This document shows positions 1 through 9,145 of a DNA stretch of 64,000 nt, one piece after another. Position 1 is the first letter of the stretch, and each line of letters starts with the position of its first letter. Position numbers and translations under genes: made by a program. The notes beneath the pieces were generated by a model, which made no database searches, was not told the DNA's origin, and saw nothing but the letters and a program-made list of their open reading frames with translations. Source of the DNA: Methylosinus sp. H3A (GTDB lineage: Bacteria; Pseudomonadota; Alphaproteobacteria; Rhizobiales; Beijerinckiaceae); assembly GCF_015709455.1 (NCBI RefSeq), contig NZ_JADNQW010000005.1:1550001-1614000 (forward strand). Direction: 5' to 3'.

Positions 1-11
1 AGACTGATCGC

Positions 12-851
12 ATGGCGCTCGCGCTGCTGAAATGGGCGCTGCTCGTCGTCGTCGCGACCTATTTCGTCGCGGCGGCGGGGCTCGGCCTGTTTCAGCGGCG
101 CCTGCAATATCTGCCGGATACGCGCAATGTCTCGCCGCGCGAGGCGGGCCTCGAGGGCGTCGAGGAGCTGAGGCTCGCGACCTCCGACGGCGAGACGATC
201 GTCGCCTGGCATGCGCCGCCGCGCGCCGGCCGGCCGGTGCTGCTCTATTTCCACGGCAACGCCGGCGCGCTCGTCGACCGAGTCGCGCGCTTCCGCAATT
301 TCATGGCCGAGGGCTATGGTTTCCTCGCCATCGCCTATCGCGGCTATGGCGGCTCCAGCGGGGCGCCGACGCAAGAGGGCCTCTTGCATGACGCCGAGGC
401 CGCCTATGCCGCCGCCCGCGAGCGCGGCTATGCGCCCGCTCGCATCGCCCTCGTCGGCGAATCGCTCGGCTCCGGCGTCGCCACCCAGCTCGCCGCGCGG
501 CGGGAGGCGGCGGCGCTGGTGCTCGATTCGCCCTTCTCCTCGGCGGCGGATGTCGCCGAGACGCGCTACGGCTTTCTGCCCGTGCGTTGGATCATGCTGG
601 ATCAGTTCCGCTCCGACCTCGCCATTCGCGACGTTCGCATGCCGGTGCTGATCGTCCATGGCGACAAGGACGGGGTGGTGCCGATCGCGCTCGGGCGCCG
701 GCTCTTCGAGCTCGCCAATGAGCCGAAGACATTCGTCCTCGTGCCCGGCGGCCAGCATCTCGTCATCGGATTGGTGGATGTGTTTCCGCGCGTCGCGCGC
801 TGGGTCGACGTCGCGCTCTCCACGCCGGGCCGGCTGGAGGCGAGCGACTGA
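12..851 (+). CDS. Membrane-anchored alpha/beta hydrolase (BEM46/ABHD13-like)
   Basis: A 279-residue serine hydrolase of the BEM46/ABHD13 type; the substrate of this family is generally unknown. Residues about 5-27 form one hydrophobic N-terminal segment that should anchor the protein in the inner membrane with the catalytic domain outside. The oxyanion-hole region reads YFHGNAG near residue 80, the nucleophile elbow is GESLGSG with Ser near 151, the acid is in HGDKDGVVP near 220, and the histidine is in PGGQHL near 249, so the triad is complete. The length is normal for the family. It starts close to the window edge, so an upstream operon partner cannot be excluded. It converges on the TPR lipoprotein gene 9 bases downstream. 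The fold assignment is firm; the physiological role is not known. Confidence 0.88.
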   Translation: MALALLKWALLVVVATYFVAAAGLGLFQRRLQYLPDTRNVSPREAGLEGVEELRLATSDGETIVAWHAPPRAGRPVLLYFHGNAGALVDRVARFRNFMAEGYGFLAIAYRGYGGSSGAPTQEGLLHDAEAAYAAARERGYAPARIALVGESLGSGVATQLAARREAAALVLDSPFSSAADVAETRYGFLPVRWIMLDQFRSDLAIRDVRMPVLIVHGDKDGVVPIALGRRLFELANEPKTFVLVPGGQHLVIGLVDVFPRVARWVDVALSTPGRLEASD

Positions 852-860
852 GCGCGTCGC

Positions 861-1736
861 TCAGCCGCGCGAGGCGCCTTGTCTCGCGATCGGCTGCTGC
901 GGATCGAGCGCGAGAGCGCGCTGGTAGGATTCGGCCGCCTTTTGGCGATTGCCCTTGCGCTCATAGGCGAGGCCGAGCCAGGCCCAGGCCGGCGCGCTCT
1001 TATTGTCGACATTGAGCGCCGCGTTGAAATCCTCGATCGCCTTGTCGTAATTGCCGAGCGTCACCAGGCTCTCGCCGCGCGCCTGATAGGGCGCCGCCGC
1101 GAAGGGGTCGCGGTCGATGGCGTTGTCGAAATCGGTGACGGCGCGTTGATTGTCGCCGCGCTTTTGATGGATCAGCCCACGCGCGTGAAAAGCCTGGGCG
1201 CTCTCGGGATTGAGCTTGATCGCCGAATCGAGGTCGGCGAGCGCCTGATCGAGATTGCCCTGCGCGCGCAAGAGATTGGCGCGGCCGATATAGGCCGGCG
1301 CATGATTGGGATTGACGTCGATGGCGCGGTCGAAGTCGAGCCGCGCCTGATCGTTGCGGCCCGTCTGGCGGAAGGCCAGCGCGCGATTGGTGAAGGCGGC
1401 GGCGTTATTGGGCTCGATCTTGATCGCCTGCGAGAAATCGGTGATCGCCTCCTGGAACTGGCCGATCTTGGCCAGCGCTACGCCGCGCGTGTTGAACGCC
1501 TCGGCGCTCGGATTGCGGCGGACGACGTCGGAGAGCGAATCGATATTGGCGGAGGCGGCGCGGGGATCGGCGGCGTCCGTCTCGGCGAAGCCTCTTCCCG
1601 GCGGACGCAGCATGCCGGCGGTCTCACAGCCCGCGAGCGCGAGCAGGGTCAGCGCCGCAGCGCCCGCGCGCAGAGACGCGCGGCGGAAAAATGCGGGGGA
1701 CGTCCGGCGAACCGCCGAGCCGAGCGGCAATTCCAT
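861..1736 (-). CDS. TPR-repeat lipoprotein (NlpI-like)
   Basis: A 291-residue protein with a signal peptide ending in the lipobox LALAGC around residue 36, so it is predicted to be lipidated and exported. The mature part is a run of tetratricopeptide repeats, with recurring patterns such as AxxFxxRAxxxxxxGxxxxAxxDFxxAI spaced 34 residues apart from about residue 75 to the end. TPR lipoproteins such as NlpI act as scaffolds for envelope proteases and peptidoglycan enzymes; that role here is inference from architecture only. It lies downstream of rpsU on the same strand with about 108 bases between, so the two could be co-transcribed. The N-terminus is rich in arginine before the hydrophobic core. 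Confidence 0.85.
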   Translation of the reverse strand: MELPLGSAVRRTSPAFFRRASLRAGAAALTLLALAGCETAGMLRPPGRGFAETDAADPRAASANIDSLSDVVRRNPSAEAFNTRGVALAKIGQFQEAITDFSQAIKIEPNNAAAFTNRALAFRQTGRNDQARLDFDRAIDVNPNHAPAYIGRANLLRAQGNLDQALADLDSAIKLNPESAQAFHARGLIHQKRGDNQRAVTDFDNAIDRDPFAAAPYQARGESLVTLGNYDKAIEDFNAALNVDNKSAPAWAWLGLAYERKGNRQKAAESYQRALALDPQQPIARQGASRG

Positions 1737-1844
1737 TCCGTCCGACCTCCTCGAACAAAGTCCTGAAAGCGCGGAAAGCGCGATGACGATGATCTAAACC
1801 GGGCAATTCGGCGAGAATTCGACCGCGCGCCCGCTTTTCGCCGC

Positions 1845-2084
1845 TCAGCGGCCGCCGACGGCGGGCTTCGGCTTCATCGGCAGCAGGCCTTCGCGCTGCA
1901 GCTTCTTGCGGGCGAGCTTGCGCGCGCGGCGCACGGCCTCGGCCTTCTCGCGGGCCCGCTTCTCCGAGGGCTTCTCGTAATGGCCGCGGAGCTTCATCTC
2001 ACGGAAAATGCCTTCGCGCTGCATCTTCTTCTTCAGCGCCTTGAGAGCCTGGTCGACATTATTGTCGCGGACGAGAACTTGCAC
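1845..2084 (-). CDS. rpsU: 30S ribosomal protein S21
   Basis: A small basic ribosomal protein of 79 residues that binds the 30S subunit and helps initiation of translation. The sequence begins with a GTG codon followed by [19 protein letters not shown], the conserved alphaproteobacterial S21 start. An open frame continues upstream to 2345, but that extension has no S21 similarity and the family length supports the GTG start. An AGGA-containing stretch precedes it. The C-terminus ([14 protein letters not shown]) is the extended tail typical of Rhizobiales S21. It is divergent from the nitroreductase gene, with 275 bases between them. Confidence 0.95.
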   Translation of the reverse strand: MQVLVRDNNVDQALKALKKKMQREGIFREMKLRGHYEKPSEKRAREKAEAVRRARKLARKKLQREGLLPMKPKPAVGGR

Positions 2085-2359
2085 GAAGCGATCCTGTTTC
2101 TTGGGGCGGCGGCGCCCCGGTTGGAGACGTTGCTGCGGAGGGTGAGAATAGTCGATCGGGCGCTGACGGAGCGCCTGATCCGTGCGCGGGGAATTAACAG
2201 ACTTGCCCGGCGTTGTCCACAAGGAGCAGCTCTGGCGAGGCCAGCCTCCGTACAAACCGAGGGGATCGGCGGAGGCGGCGGTCGCCAGGGTGGATTTTTG
2301 CGGCGGCTTTCGCCACCATGCCATAAAGCGCCCGTCACGCGGCATTTTCTGGAGACGAC

Positions 2360-3214
2360 ATGAACAAGCCGATCACGAGAGGGGAATTGAGCGCGGCCGA
2401 TGGCGCGGAGGCGATCCGCGCCCGCTATCGTCGCGACGATTCGCCGACCCCGCCCGTTTGGAACGAGACGCTGGATCTTTTGCTCGCGCATCGCTCCATC
2501 CGCGCCTATCTGCCGGAAAAAATTCCCGCCGAGACTCTGGCGACCGTCGTCGCCGCCGCGCAATCGGCCGCCACCTCCTCCAATCTCCAGGTCTGGAGCC
2601 TCGTCGCCGTGGAGGACGAGGCGCGCAAGAGCCGTCTCGCCGATCTCGCCGGCAATCAGCAGCATATTCGCGACGCGCCTTTGTTTTTGCTGTGGCTCGC
2701 CGATCTCTCGCGGCTCGAGAATATCGGCAAGGAGCAGGGGCGCGACGGGGCGGCGCTGCCCTATCTCGAAATGTTCCTCACCGCGGCGATCGACGCCGGC
2801 CTCGCCGCGCAAAATGCGCTGATCGCGCTGGAATCGCTCGGCTATGGCGGCGTCTATATAGGCGGGATTCGCAATAAGCCGGAGGAAGTGGCGAAGGAGC
2901 TGGACCTGCCGCCGGGCGTTTTTGCCGTCTTCGGCATGGCCGTCGGCCGTCCCGATCCGGCCAAGGCCGGCGGCGTGCGCCCGCGCCTCGGCCAAGGTGC
3001 CGTTCTGCATCGCGAGCAATATGCCTGGAACGAGGCGCAGCGCGAGGCTGTCGCGACTTATGACGAGAAGTTCCGCGATTTCCAGAAGGAGGCGGGCCTT
3101 CCCGAGCAGGGTTGGATTCGTCAGGCGCTCTCTCGCGTGCGCGGCCCGGAGAGCCTCAGCGGCCGCGACCGGCTGAAGGAGGCGCTGCGCGCGCTGGGCT
3201 TCGCCCTGAAATAA
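2360..3214 (+). CDS. NfsA-type oxygen-insensitive NADPH nitroreductase
   Basis: An FMN-dependent nitroreductase/flavin oxidoreductase of 284 residues. The N-terminal pattern [17 protein letters not shown] is the FMN-binding signature of the nitroreductase fold, followed by [18 protein letters not shown], and a second FMN contact region around [15 protein letters not shown]. Length and the C-terminal extension after residue 200 fit the NfsA/FRP subfamily rather than the shorter NfnB subfamily. Such enzymes reduce nitroaromatics, quinones or flavins with NAD(P)H; the natural substrate cannot be read from sequence. It is monocistronic, diverging from rpsU and converging on the spoVR operon. Confidence 0.88.
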   Translation: MNKPITRGELSAADGAEAIRARYRRDDSPTPPVWNETLDLLLAHRSIRAYLPEKIPAETLATVVAAAQSAATSSNLQVWSLVAVEDEARKSRLADLAGNQQHIRDAPLFLLWLADLSRLENIGKEQGRDGAALPYLEMFLTAAIDAGLAAQNALIALESLGYGGVYIGGIRNKPEEVAKELDLPPGVFAVFGMAVGRPDPAKAGGVRPRLGQGAVLHREQYAWNEAQREAVATYDEKFRDFQKEAGLPEQGWIRQALSRVRGPESLSGRDRLKEALRALGFALK

Positions 3215-3228
3215 CCGCGGAGCGTTCC

Positions 3229-3261
3229 ACCCTCCCCTTTAGGCCCCTTTAGGGGGAGGGT
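3229..3261. repeat. Inverted repeat between convergent genes
   Basis: The arms ACCCTCCCC and GGGGAGGGT enclose a short loop that contains its own near repeat (TTTAGGCCCCTTTAG). It is followed by GGGCGGCGAAGCCGTCCGGGGTGGGG. It lies between the ends of the nitroreductase gene and the spoVR gene. It may act as a bidirectional terminator, but the wording also resembles dispersed CCCTCCCC/GGGGAGGG elements found in many alphaproteobacteria. There is no clear U tract. Confidence 0.5.
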
Positions 3262-3378
3262 CGGGCGGCGAAGCCGTCCGGGGTGGGGTTCATCGGCAAA
3301 GACTCGGCGGCGTCACCCCCTCCCGAACGCCTCATCGGCGTCGCGTTCGTCCGATCGCCCTTCCCGTCAGGGCCGCGC

Positions 3379-4902
3379 TCAGCCCGCCTCCGGCCGCACC
3401 ATATGCTCCTTCAGCACTTGCTCAGTGCTGGCGTCGATCTCCTGCAGCAACACCTCATAGCCCCACAGATTGGCCAGATGGCCGAGCACCATGGAGGCGT
3501 TGGTCAGCTCCAGCATCTTGCCGTCGCGGACGCGGTGATGCAGCACCAGCTTGCGGTTGCCGGCGAGATCGACGTCGACGATCTGAATGTCCGGCGCATA
3601 GCCGCCTACCTCATATTGGGCGGCGAGGCTGCGGCGCAGATCGCGATAGCCGCGCTCATTGTGGATCGACGAGACCTCGAGATGCGGCTGCTCGCGATCG
3701 TCGACGACATGGAACAGCCGCCAGTTGCGGATGAGCCTGGGGCTCAAGAATTGCGCGATGAAACTGTCGTCGCGATAATTCGCCCAGACATTGCGCAGCA
3801 CCTCCATCTCGTCGCCGGTTCCCGCAATGTCGGGGAACCAATAGCGGTCTTCCTCGGTCGGCTCGCGCACGATGCGTTCTATGTCGCGCATCATGTCGAA
3901 GCCGAGCGCATATGGATTTATGCCGCTATAGGACGGGCTGTCGTAGAAGGGCTGGCGTGTCGCGTTGGTGTGCGAGGTGAGGAATTCGAGGAAGCTGCCG
4001 TCGCCGATCTGCCCCGTCTCATGCAGGCGGTTGAGCAGGCGATAATGGCAATAGGTCGCGCAGCCCTCGTTCATCACTTTGGTCTGCTGCTGCGGATAGA
4101 AATATTGCGCGATGAGCCGCACGATGCGCAGCACCTCGCGCTGCCAGGGTTTTAGACGCGGCGCGGCTTTCTCCAAGAAGTAGAGGATATTTTCTTGCGG
4201 CAGGCCGAGCAGGGCGCGGCGCTTGTCGCCCGCCATCTGCTTGGAGCCGCGCGCGCTGCCCGGCACGGTGCGCCAGAGATCGTCATAGACGCGCTCGCGC
4301 TCCTCCTTGCGATCCTGCTCGCGCTTCTCCTCCATATGCAGATTGAGCGGTCGTTTGCGCGGATAGCGGTCTATGCCATGCGGCATCAGCGCATGGGCGG
4401 CGTCGAGCAGGCGCTCGACCTCCGCATGGCCATAGCGCTCCTCGCAATTGGAGATATAGGCCTTGGCGAAGGAGAGATAGTCGAGAATCCCCTCCGGGTC
4501 GGTCCATTGGCGGAACTGGTAATTGTGCTTGAAGAAGTGGTTGTGGCCGAAGGCGGCGTGCGCGATCACCAGCGTCTGCATCGTGGCGGAATTCTCCTCC
4601 ATGATGTAGCTGATGCAGGGATCGGCGTTGATGACGATCTCATAGGCGAGGCCTTGCAGCCCCATGCGGTAGATGCCCTCGTGCTGGGCGAAGCGCTTGC
4701 CGAATGACCAATGCTTGTAGAAGAGAGGCATGCCCGTCGACGCATAGGCGTCGAGCATCTGCTCGGCGGTGATGATCTCGATCTGATTGGGGAATGTGTC
4801 GAGGCCGAGCTCCTTATGCGCGATGTCCGCCACCGCGTCATGGATGCGTTGGATCGTGCCGAAGTCCCAGTCCTTGCCTTCATAGAGAAGTTCGCCGCGC
4901 AT
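3379..4902 (-). CDS. SpoVR/YcgB family protein
   Basis: A 507-residue member of the SpoVR family (E. coli YcgB). The N-terminal half carries the hallmark block PNQIEIITAEQMLDAYAS followed by YKHWSFGKRF, GLAYEIVINADPCISYIMEEN and HAAFGHNHFFKHNY. The biochemical role is not established. It is the third gene of a prkA-yeaH-spoVR operon; its ATG overlaps the TGA of yeaH by one base (TGATG), so translation is probably coupled. In Enterobacteria the orthologous genes belong to the general stress and nitrogen-starvation response. The family call is certain from the full-length similarity pattern; the function is open. Confidence 0.95.
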   Translation of the reverse strand: MRGELLYEGKDWDFGTIQRIHDAVADIAHKELGLDTFPNQIEIITAEQMLDAYASTGMPLFYKHWSFGKRFAQHEGIYRMGLQGLAYEIVINADPCISYIMEENSATMQTLVIAHAAFGHNHFFKHNYQFRQWTDPEGILDYLSFAKAYISNCEERYGHAEVERLLDAAHALMPHGIDRYPRKRPLNLHMEEKREQDRKEERERVYDDLWRTVPGSARGSKQMAGDKRRALLGLPQENILYFLEKAAPRLKPWQREVLRIVRLIAQYFYPQQQTKVMNEGCATYCHYRLLNRLHETGQIGDGSFLEFLTSHTNATRQPFYDSPSYSGINPYALGFDMMRDIERIVREPTEEDRYWFPDIAGTGDEMEVLRNVWANYRDDSFIAQFLSPRLIRNWRLFHVVDDREQPHLEVSSIHNERGYRDLRRSLAAQYEVGGYAPDIQIVDVDLAGNRKLVLHHRVRDGKMLELTNASMVLGHLANLWGYEVLLQEIDASTEQVLKEHMVRPEAG

Positions 4903-6209
4903 CAGCTGGCCTCCGCAGTCTTGGCGGCGCGCCGTTGGAACAATTGCCGGAACACCGAATAAATGTGCTCGCGCCGCGACACGCGCCGCATCTGGAATTT
5001 TTCATTCTCCTTCTGCAGCGCCGCATAGGTGAGCCACAGCGAGCTCTGGCCGTGATGGGGCACATAGCCATGCGTCTCGACATTGGGCCCGCTCACCTCG
5101 ACATAGGCGAAATATTGGCAGAGCGGCAGAATCTGGTTCTGCAGCAATTCGCGCGTCTGCGGATTGTCGCTGGAGAGATTGTCGCCGTCCGAGGCCTGGG
5201 CGGCGTATATGTTCCACACGCCGGGATCATAGCGCTCGCGAATGACTTTCAGCATCTCCTGCAGCGCGGAGGAGACCATCGTGCCGCCGGTCTCGGCGGA
5301 GCGGAAGAAGGTCTCCTCGTCCACCTCGCCGGCGCGATCCGTATGGCGGATGAAGACGATCTCGACGCGCTTGTAGCGGCGCGTGAGAAACACATGCAGC
5401 AGCATGAAGAAGCGCTTGGCCAGATCCTTCATATGCTCGGTCATGGAGCCGGAGACGTCCATCAGGCAGAACATCACCGCCTGGGTGACCGGCTTGGGGA
5501 AACGCTCGAAGCGGCGATAGCGCAGATCGATCGGATCGAGATAGGAGATGCGCGCCCGCTTGTTCCGCAGCGCCTCGAGCTCGGCTGTGAGCCGCTCGAC
5601 CTCGGGAGCGTCGAGCCGCAGCGCCTCCTCGAGCCGTTGCGCGAGATCGTCGAGCGCTTCTTGCTTTGGGCGCTTCAATGCGATGCGGCGCGAGAGCGAG
5701 GTCTGCAGCGTGCGGTGGAGCGCGAGATTGGCCGGCGTGCCGGTCGTGGTGAAGCCGGCGCGGCGCAGCCCTTCTTTCTCGGTCTGGGCGACGCGCCGCT
5801 TGGCGAGATCGGGCAGCTCGAGATCATCCAGGAAGATGCTCAAAAATTCATCGCGCGTGAGGATGAAACGGAAGGCGTCCTCCTGGCCGTCGCCGCGGCC
5901 GACCTGGCCGCCGGCTCCGTCGCCCTCGCCTTCGCCGCGCGGGCGCTCGATGAGATCGCCCTCGACATAGTCTTTGTTGCCGGGCAGCACGAGGTCGCGC
6001 CGCGAGCCCTGCGTGTGGCGGAATGTGGGCTCGCGCGTGCCCTCGGAGGGAATCGAGATCTCGCCGGGACTCTCGAGATCGCCGATCGCCCTGTCCTTGC
6101 TCGCCTCGCGAACCGCCTTCTCCACCATATCCTTGGCGCGGCGGAGAAAGCGCTGACGATTCGCGAAGCTCTTGCTTCCGGGGTTCAACCGACGATCGAC
6201 GATGTGCAT
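4902..6209 (-). CDS. yeaH: DUF444 / YeaH (YhbH) family protein with VWA-like domain
   Basis: A 435-residue DUF444 protein. It starts MHIVDRRLNPGSKSFANRQR, typical of YeaH, followed by a charged, glycine-rich linker and a von Willebrand factor A-like domain starting near residue 240, in which DVSGSM is the metal-ion-dependent adhesion motif. The family works with the PrkA kinase in stress responses; YeaG and YeaH are co-expressed in E. coli under nitrogen starvation. Here it sits between prkA (36 bases upstream) and spoVR (one-base overlap), which supports a single complex or pathway. Its molecular activity is not known. Confidence 0.94.
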   Translation of the reverse strand: MHIVDRRLNPGSKSFANRQRFLRRAKDMVEKAVREASKDRAIGDLESPGEISIPSEGTREPTFRHTQGSRRDLVLPGNKDYVEGDLIERPRGEGEGDGAGGQVGRGDGQEDAFRFILTRDEFLSIFLDDLELPDLAKRRVAQTEKEGLRRAGFTTTGTPANLALHRTLQTSLSRRIALKRPKQEALDDLAQRLEEALRLDAPEVERLTAELEALRNKRARISYLDPIDLRYRRFERFPKPVTQAVMFCLMDVSGSMTEHMKDLAKRFFMLLHVFLTRRYKRVEIVFIRHTDRAGEVDEETFFRSAETGGTMVSSALQEMLKVIRERYDPGVWNIYAAQASDGDNLSSDNPQTRELLQNQILPLCQYFAYVEVSGPNVETHGYVPHHGQSSLWLTYAALQKENEKFQMRRVSRREHIYSVFRQLFQRRAAKTAEAS

Positions 6210-6245
6210 CGTTTCATCACCCGTTTTTCGCCGGCCGCCTTTCGG

Positions 6246-8189
6246 TCAACCGGCTTGTTTTACGCGCATGTACCACTCGACCAGACGGCGCACTTGCCGC
6301 TCCGTGTAGCCGCGGGCCATCATGCGGTTTACGAATTCTGCATGTTTTTTTTCTGTCTGAGTGTCTTTTTTCGATCCGAATGAAATGATCGGCAGCAGCT
6401 CCTCGACTTGCGAGAACATGCGCCTTTCGATGACGTCGCGGATCTTCTCATAGCTCGCCCAGGAGGGATTGCGTCCCTCGTTGGCGGCGCGCCAGCGCAG
6501 CGCGAATTTGACCACCTCATTGCGGAAATCCTTGGGGTTGGCGATCCCCGCGGGCTTTTCGATCTTGGTCAGCTCCTGGTTCAACAGGTCGCGGTCCAGA
6601 AGCTGGCCGGTGTCGGGATCCTTGAAATCCTGATCCTCGATCCAGGCGTCGGCGTAGTCGATATAGCGGTCGAAGAGATTTTGGCCGTAATCCTGGTAGG
6701 ATTCGAGATAGGCCTTCTGAATCTCATGGCCGATGAATTCGGCGTAGCGCGGCGCGAGCTCGGCCTTGATGAACTCGAGATAGCGCTTCTCCGTCTCCGG
6801 CGGCATTTGATCGCGGCGCAGCGACTGCTCCAGCACATACATGAGATGGACCGGATCGGCCGCGACCTCGACCGTGTCGTGATTGAAGGTCGCCGCCAGC
6901 ACTTTGAAGGCGAAGCGGGTGGAGCAGCCGTCCATGCCCTCGTCCACGCCGGCCGCGTCCTTATACTCCAGCATGCTGCGGGCGCGCGGGTCGACCTCGC
7001 GCAGGCTCTCGCCGTCATAGACGCGCATCTTGGAGAACAGGTTCGAGTTCTCATGCGGCTTCAGGCGCGAGAGCACGATGAAGCGGGCGAGCATTTCGAG
7101 CGTGCTCGGCGCGCAGCTCGCCTCGGCGAGCTCGGAGCCCTTCAGCAGCTTCTCGTAGATGCGCTGCTCCTCGGTCACGCGCAGGCAGTAGGGCACTTTG
7201 ATCACATAGATGCGATCGATGAAGGCCTCATTGTTGCGGTTGTTCTTGAAGCTCTGCCATTCCGCCTCGTTGGAATGGGCCATCACGATGCCGGAGAAGG
7301 GAATTGCGCCGATATTCTCCGTGCCGATGTAATTTCCCTCCTGCGTGGCGGTGAGGAGAGGATGCAGCATCTTGATCGGCGCCTTGAACATCTCGACGAA
7401 TTCGAGAAGTCCCTGATTGGCGCGGTTGAGGCCGCCGGAATAGCTGTAGGCGTCCGGGTCGGCCTGGGCGAGATTCTCGAGCTTGCGGATATCCACCTTG
7501 CCGACCAGCGAGGAGATGTCCTGATTATTCTCGTCGCCCGGCTCGGTCTTGGCGATGGCGATCTGGCGCAGGCGCGAGGGCGTGATCTTCACCACGGTGA
7601 ATTGCGTGATGTCGCCGCCGAATTCGTCGAGACGCTTCAGGCACCAGGGGCTCATCAGCCCGCTGAGGCGCCGGCGCGGAATGCCGTAGCGCTCCTCGAG
7701 CATATCTCCCGCAATGGCCGGATCGAAGAGGCCGAGCGGGCTCTCGAAGACCGGGCTCAGCTCGTCGCCTGCCTTCAGCACATAGATCGGATCGATCTCC
7801 ATCAGCGCCTTCAGGCGCTCGGCGAGCGAGGATTTGCCGCCGCCGACGGGGCCGAGCAGGTAGAGGATCTGCTTGCGCTCCTCGAGGCCCTGCGCCGCAT
7901 GGCGGAAATAGCTGACGATCCGCTCGATCGTCTCCTCCATGCCGAAAAACTCGGCGAAGGCCGGATAGACGCGGATGGTGCGGTTCATGAAGATACGGCC
8001 GAGCCTCGGGTCGCGCGAGGTGTCGATGAGCTCCGGCTCGCCGATCGAATCGAGGATGCGCTCCGCGGCGCTCGCATAGGCTTTTGGATTTTCGCGGCAT
8101 AGGTCGAGATAGTCGGACAGCGTCATTTCGACGGCCCGCCTCCCCCTGTATGATCTCGCAAAATCCGTAAAAACGTCGGAGTTCGTCAT
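6246..8189 (-). CDS. prkA: PrkA family serine protein kinase / AAA+ protein
   Basis: A 647-residue PrkA protein. It contains a Walker A motif GPVGGGKSSLAERL near residue 107 in an AAA+ domain (N-terminal), and a C-terminal PrkA kinase-like domain. The start was placed at the ATG at 8189 because it follows AGGTG with suitable spacing, gives the normal family length (about 640-650 residues) and begins MTNSDVF; the open frame upstream to 8510 shows no PrkA similarity. It heads the operon with yeaH and spoVR. E. coli YeaG is a serine kinase linked to nitrogen starvation and stationary phase; Bacillus PrkA is linked to sporulation. Its own kinase target here is unknown. The 5' region carries a triple repeat that may be regulatory. 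Confidence 0.95.
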   Translation of the reverse strand: MTNSDVFTDFARSYRGRRAVEMTLSDYLDLCRENPKAYASAAERILDSIGEPELIDTSRDPRLGRIFMNRTIRVYPAFAEFFGMEETIERIVSYFRHAAQGLEERKQILYLLGPVGGGKSSLAERLKALMEIDPIYVLKAGDELSPVFESPLGLFDPAIAGDMLEERYGIPRRRLSGLMSPWCLKRLDEFGGDITQFTVVKITPSRLRQIAIAKTEPGDENNQDISSLVGKVDIRKLENLAQADPDAYSYSGGLNRANQGLLEFVEMFKAPIKMLHPLLTATQEGNYIGTENIGAIPFSGIVMAHSNEAEWQSFKNNRNNEAFIDRIYVIKVPYCLRVTEEQRIYEKLLKGSELAEASCAPSTLEMLARFIVLSRLKPHENSNLFSKMRVYDGESLREVDPRARSMLEYKDAAGVDEGMDGCSTRFAFKVLAATFNHDTVEVAADPVHLMYVLEQSLRRDQMPPETEKRYLEFIKAELAPRYAEFIGHEIQKAYLESYQDYGQNLFDRYIDYADAWIEDQDFKDPDTGQLLDRDLLNQELTKIEKPAGIANPKDFRNEVVKFALRWRAANEGRNPSWASYEKIRDVIERRMFSQVEELLPIISFGSKKDTQTEKKHAEFVNRMMARGYTERQVRRLVEWYMRVKQAG

Positions 8190-8562
8190 GGGGCACCTGT
8201 CGCTCGAGCTGCTACGGCTCACGATTCTCGAGACGGCGCGAAACCGATCGGGCCGCCTCTCGTCTTCGCCGTCGACCGCCCCACCCCTGTCGACTGGTCG
8301 AAGACCGAGTTCAGGACTTTCGAGGCAAAGATTGTGCCGGTCGCGGCGGGAAGCCTGTCTCCTGTCATATGAGCATCGATCGCTGCTCAGGGTAGACGTA
8401 ACGGTTGATTCCCTCATCACTCGGGATGGGAACATCACTCGGGGCGCGAAAGCATCACTTGGGGCGCGATCGACGATATTGACGAAGATCGGCGGCGGCG
8501 TCGACACCAATCCTTTGTCCGATGGTAAAGTTCTCGAGTAGGAGGCTCTCGGGAGGATCGCC
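8190..8562. other. 373-base intergenic region upstream of prkA
   Basis: No convincing gene on either strand: open frames here lack ribosome-binding sites and family-like composition. It should contain the prkA promoter (minus strand) and the end of the Zur-like gene. The only structured element is a three-copy repeat around 8415-8472. GC content drops around 8390-8420 compared with the coding regions. Confidence 0.7.
8415..8472. repeat. Triple CATCACTnGGG direct repeat upstream of prkA
   Basis: Three adjacent copies: one beginning CATCACTCGGGATGGGAA at 8415, CATCACTCGGGGCGCGAAAG at 8433 and CATCACTTGGGGCGCGATCG at 8453. Spacing is 18 and 20 bases, near two helical turns. It lies 226 bases upstream of the prkA start codon. 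Tandem sites with helical phasing suggest cooperative regulator binding, but slippage-derived repeats would look similar. Confidence 0.6.
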
Positions 8563-9003
8563 TCAGCCCTCCTTTCGCCCCGCGGCGGCGCAGCGTCCGC
8601 AGAGCCCTGCGATCTCGACGACGCGCGTGCGCGGCTGGAACCCGGCGGCCGCCGTCATTCCCGCCAAGCCGCGCGTCAGCTCGGGGCTGGTCGCCTCGCT
8701 CACCTCGCCGCATTCGTCGCAGATCAGGAAGATCACCGGCTCGCCCGCCTCATGCGAGTGGCCGCAGATTACGAAGGCGTTGCGGGAGGCCAGCCGATGG
8801 GCGAGGCCCTGGTCGAGCAGATAGCCGAGCGCCCGATAGACGGAGATGGGCGCCGGCCGTTTGCCCTTCTCGTCGGCGAGAAGATCGATCATCTCATAGG
8901 CGCCGACTGGTCGGTTCGCCTTTGTGAGAATGTCCAGCGCGGCGCGGCGCGCCGGCGTGAGGCCTCGCGCCGCCGTCCCCGGCGCGACTCGCTTCGTGCT
9001 CAT
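8563..9003 (-). CDS. Fur family transcriptional regulator, Zur-like
   Basis: A 146-residue Fur-superfamily repressor. The winged-helix part runs TPARRAALDILTKANRPVGAYEMIDLL then ISVYRALGYLLDQGLAHRL, the recognition-helix region of the Zur branch. The metal part has the structural zinc pairs CDEC and CGRC and a CGHSHE ligand stretch. This branch senses zinc and represses uptake genes; zinc specificity is inference. No zinc transporter is adjacent, so its targets are elsewhere. The start is uncertain: an ATG at 9003 (MSTKRVAPG) gives the usual family length, whereas the open frame reaches 9171, which would overlap the argG leader on the other strand. Confidence 0.85.
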   Translation of the reverse strand: MSTKRVAPGTAARGLTPARRAALDILTKANRPVGAYEMIDLLADEKGKRPAPISVYRALGYLLDQGLAHRLASRNAFVICGHSHEAGEPVIFLICDECGEVSEATSPELTRGLAGMTAAAGFQPRTRVVEIAGLCGRCAAAGRKEG

Positions 9004-9145
9004 GGCGACATTGTAGCGCGCCGCGGCGGCGATGACGAGACGGCGGATGGAGGGCGCAGGCTCCGGCTTGCGCGCGCGCGGCGCGTCTCTATAGTCGCGG
9101 CGCGACATGCGCCCGCGCGAGGCGGCGCCGAAAGAAGAACCTCGA

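Noticed and set aside
878..1766. Long plus-strand open frame opposite the TPR lipoprotein gene
   Set aside because: It is the antisense shadow of a repeat-rich high-GC gene; the minus-strand TPR protein has a lipobox and repeats, and the plus frame has no recognisable domain or ribosome-binding site.
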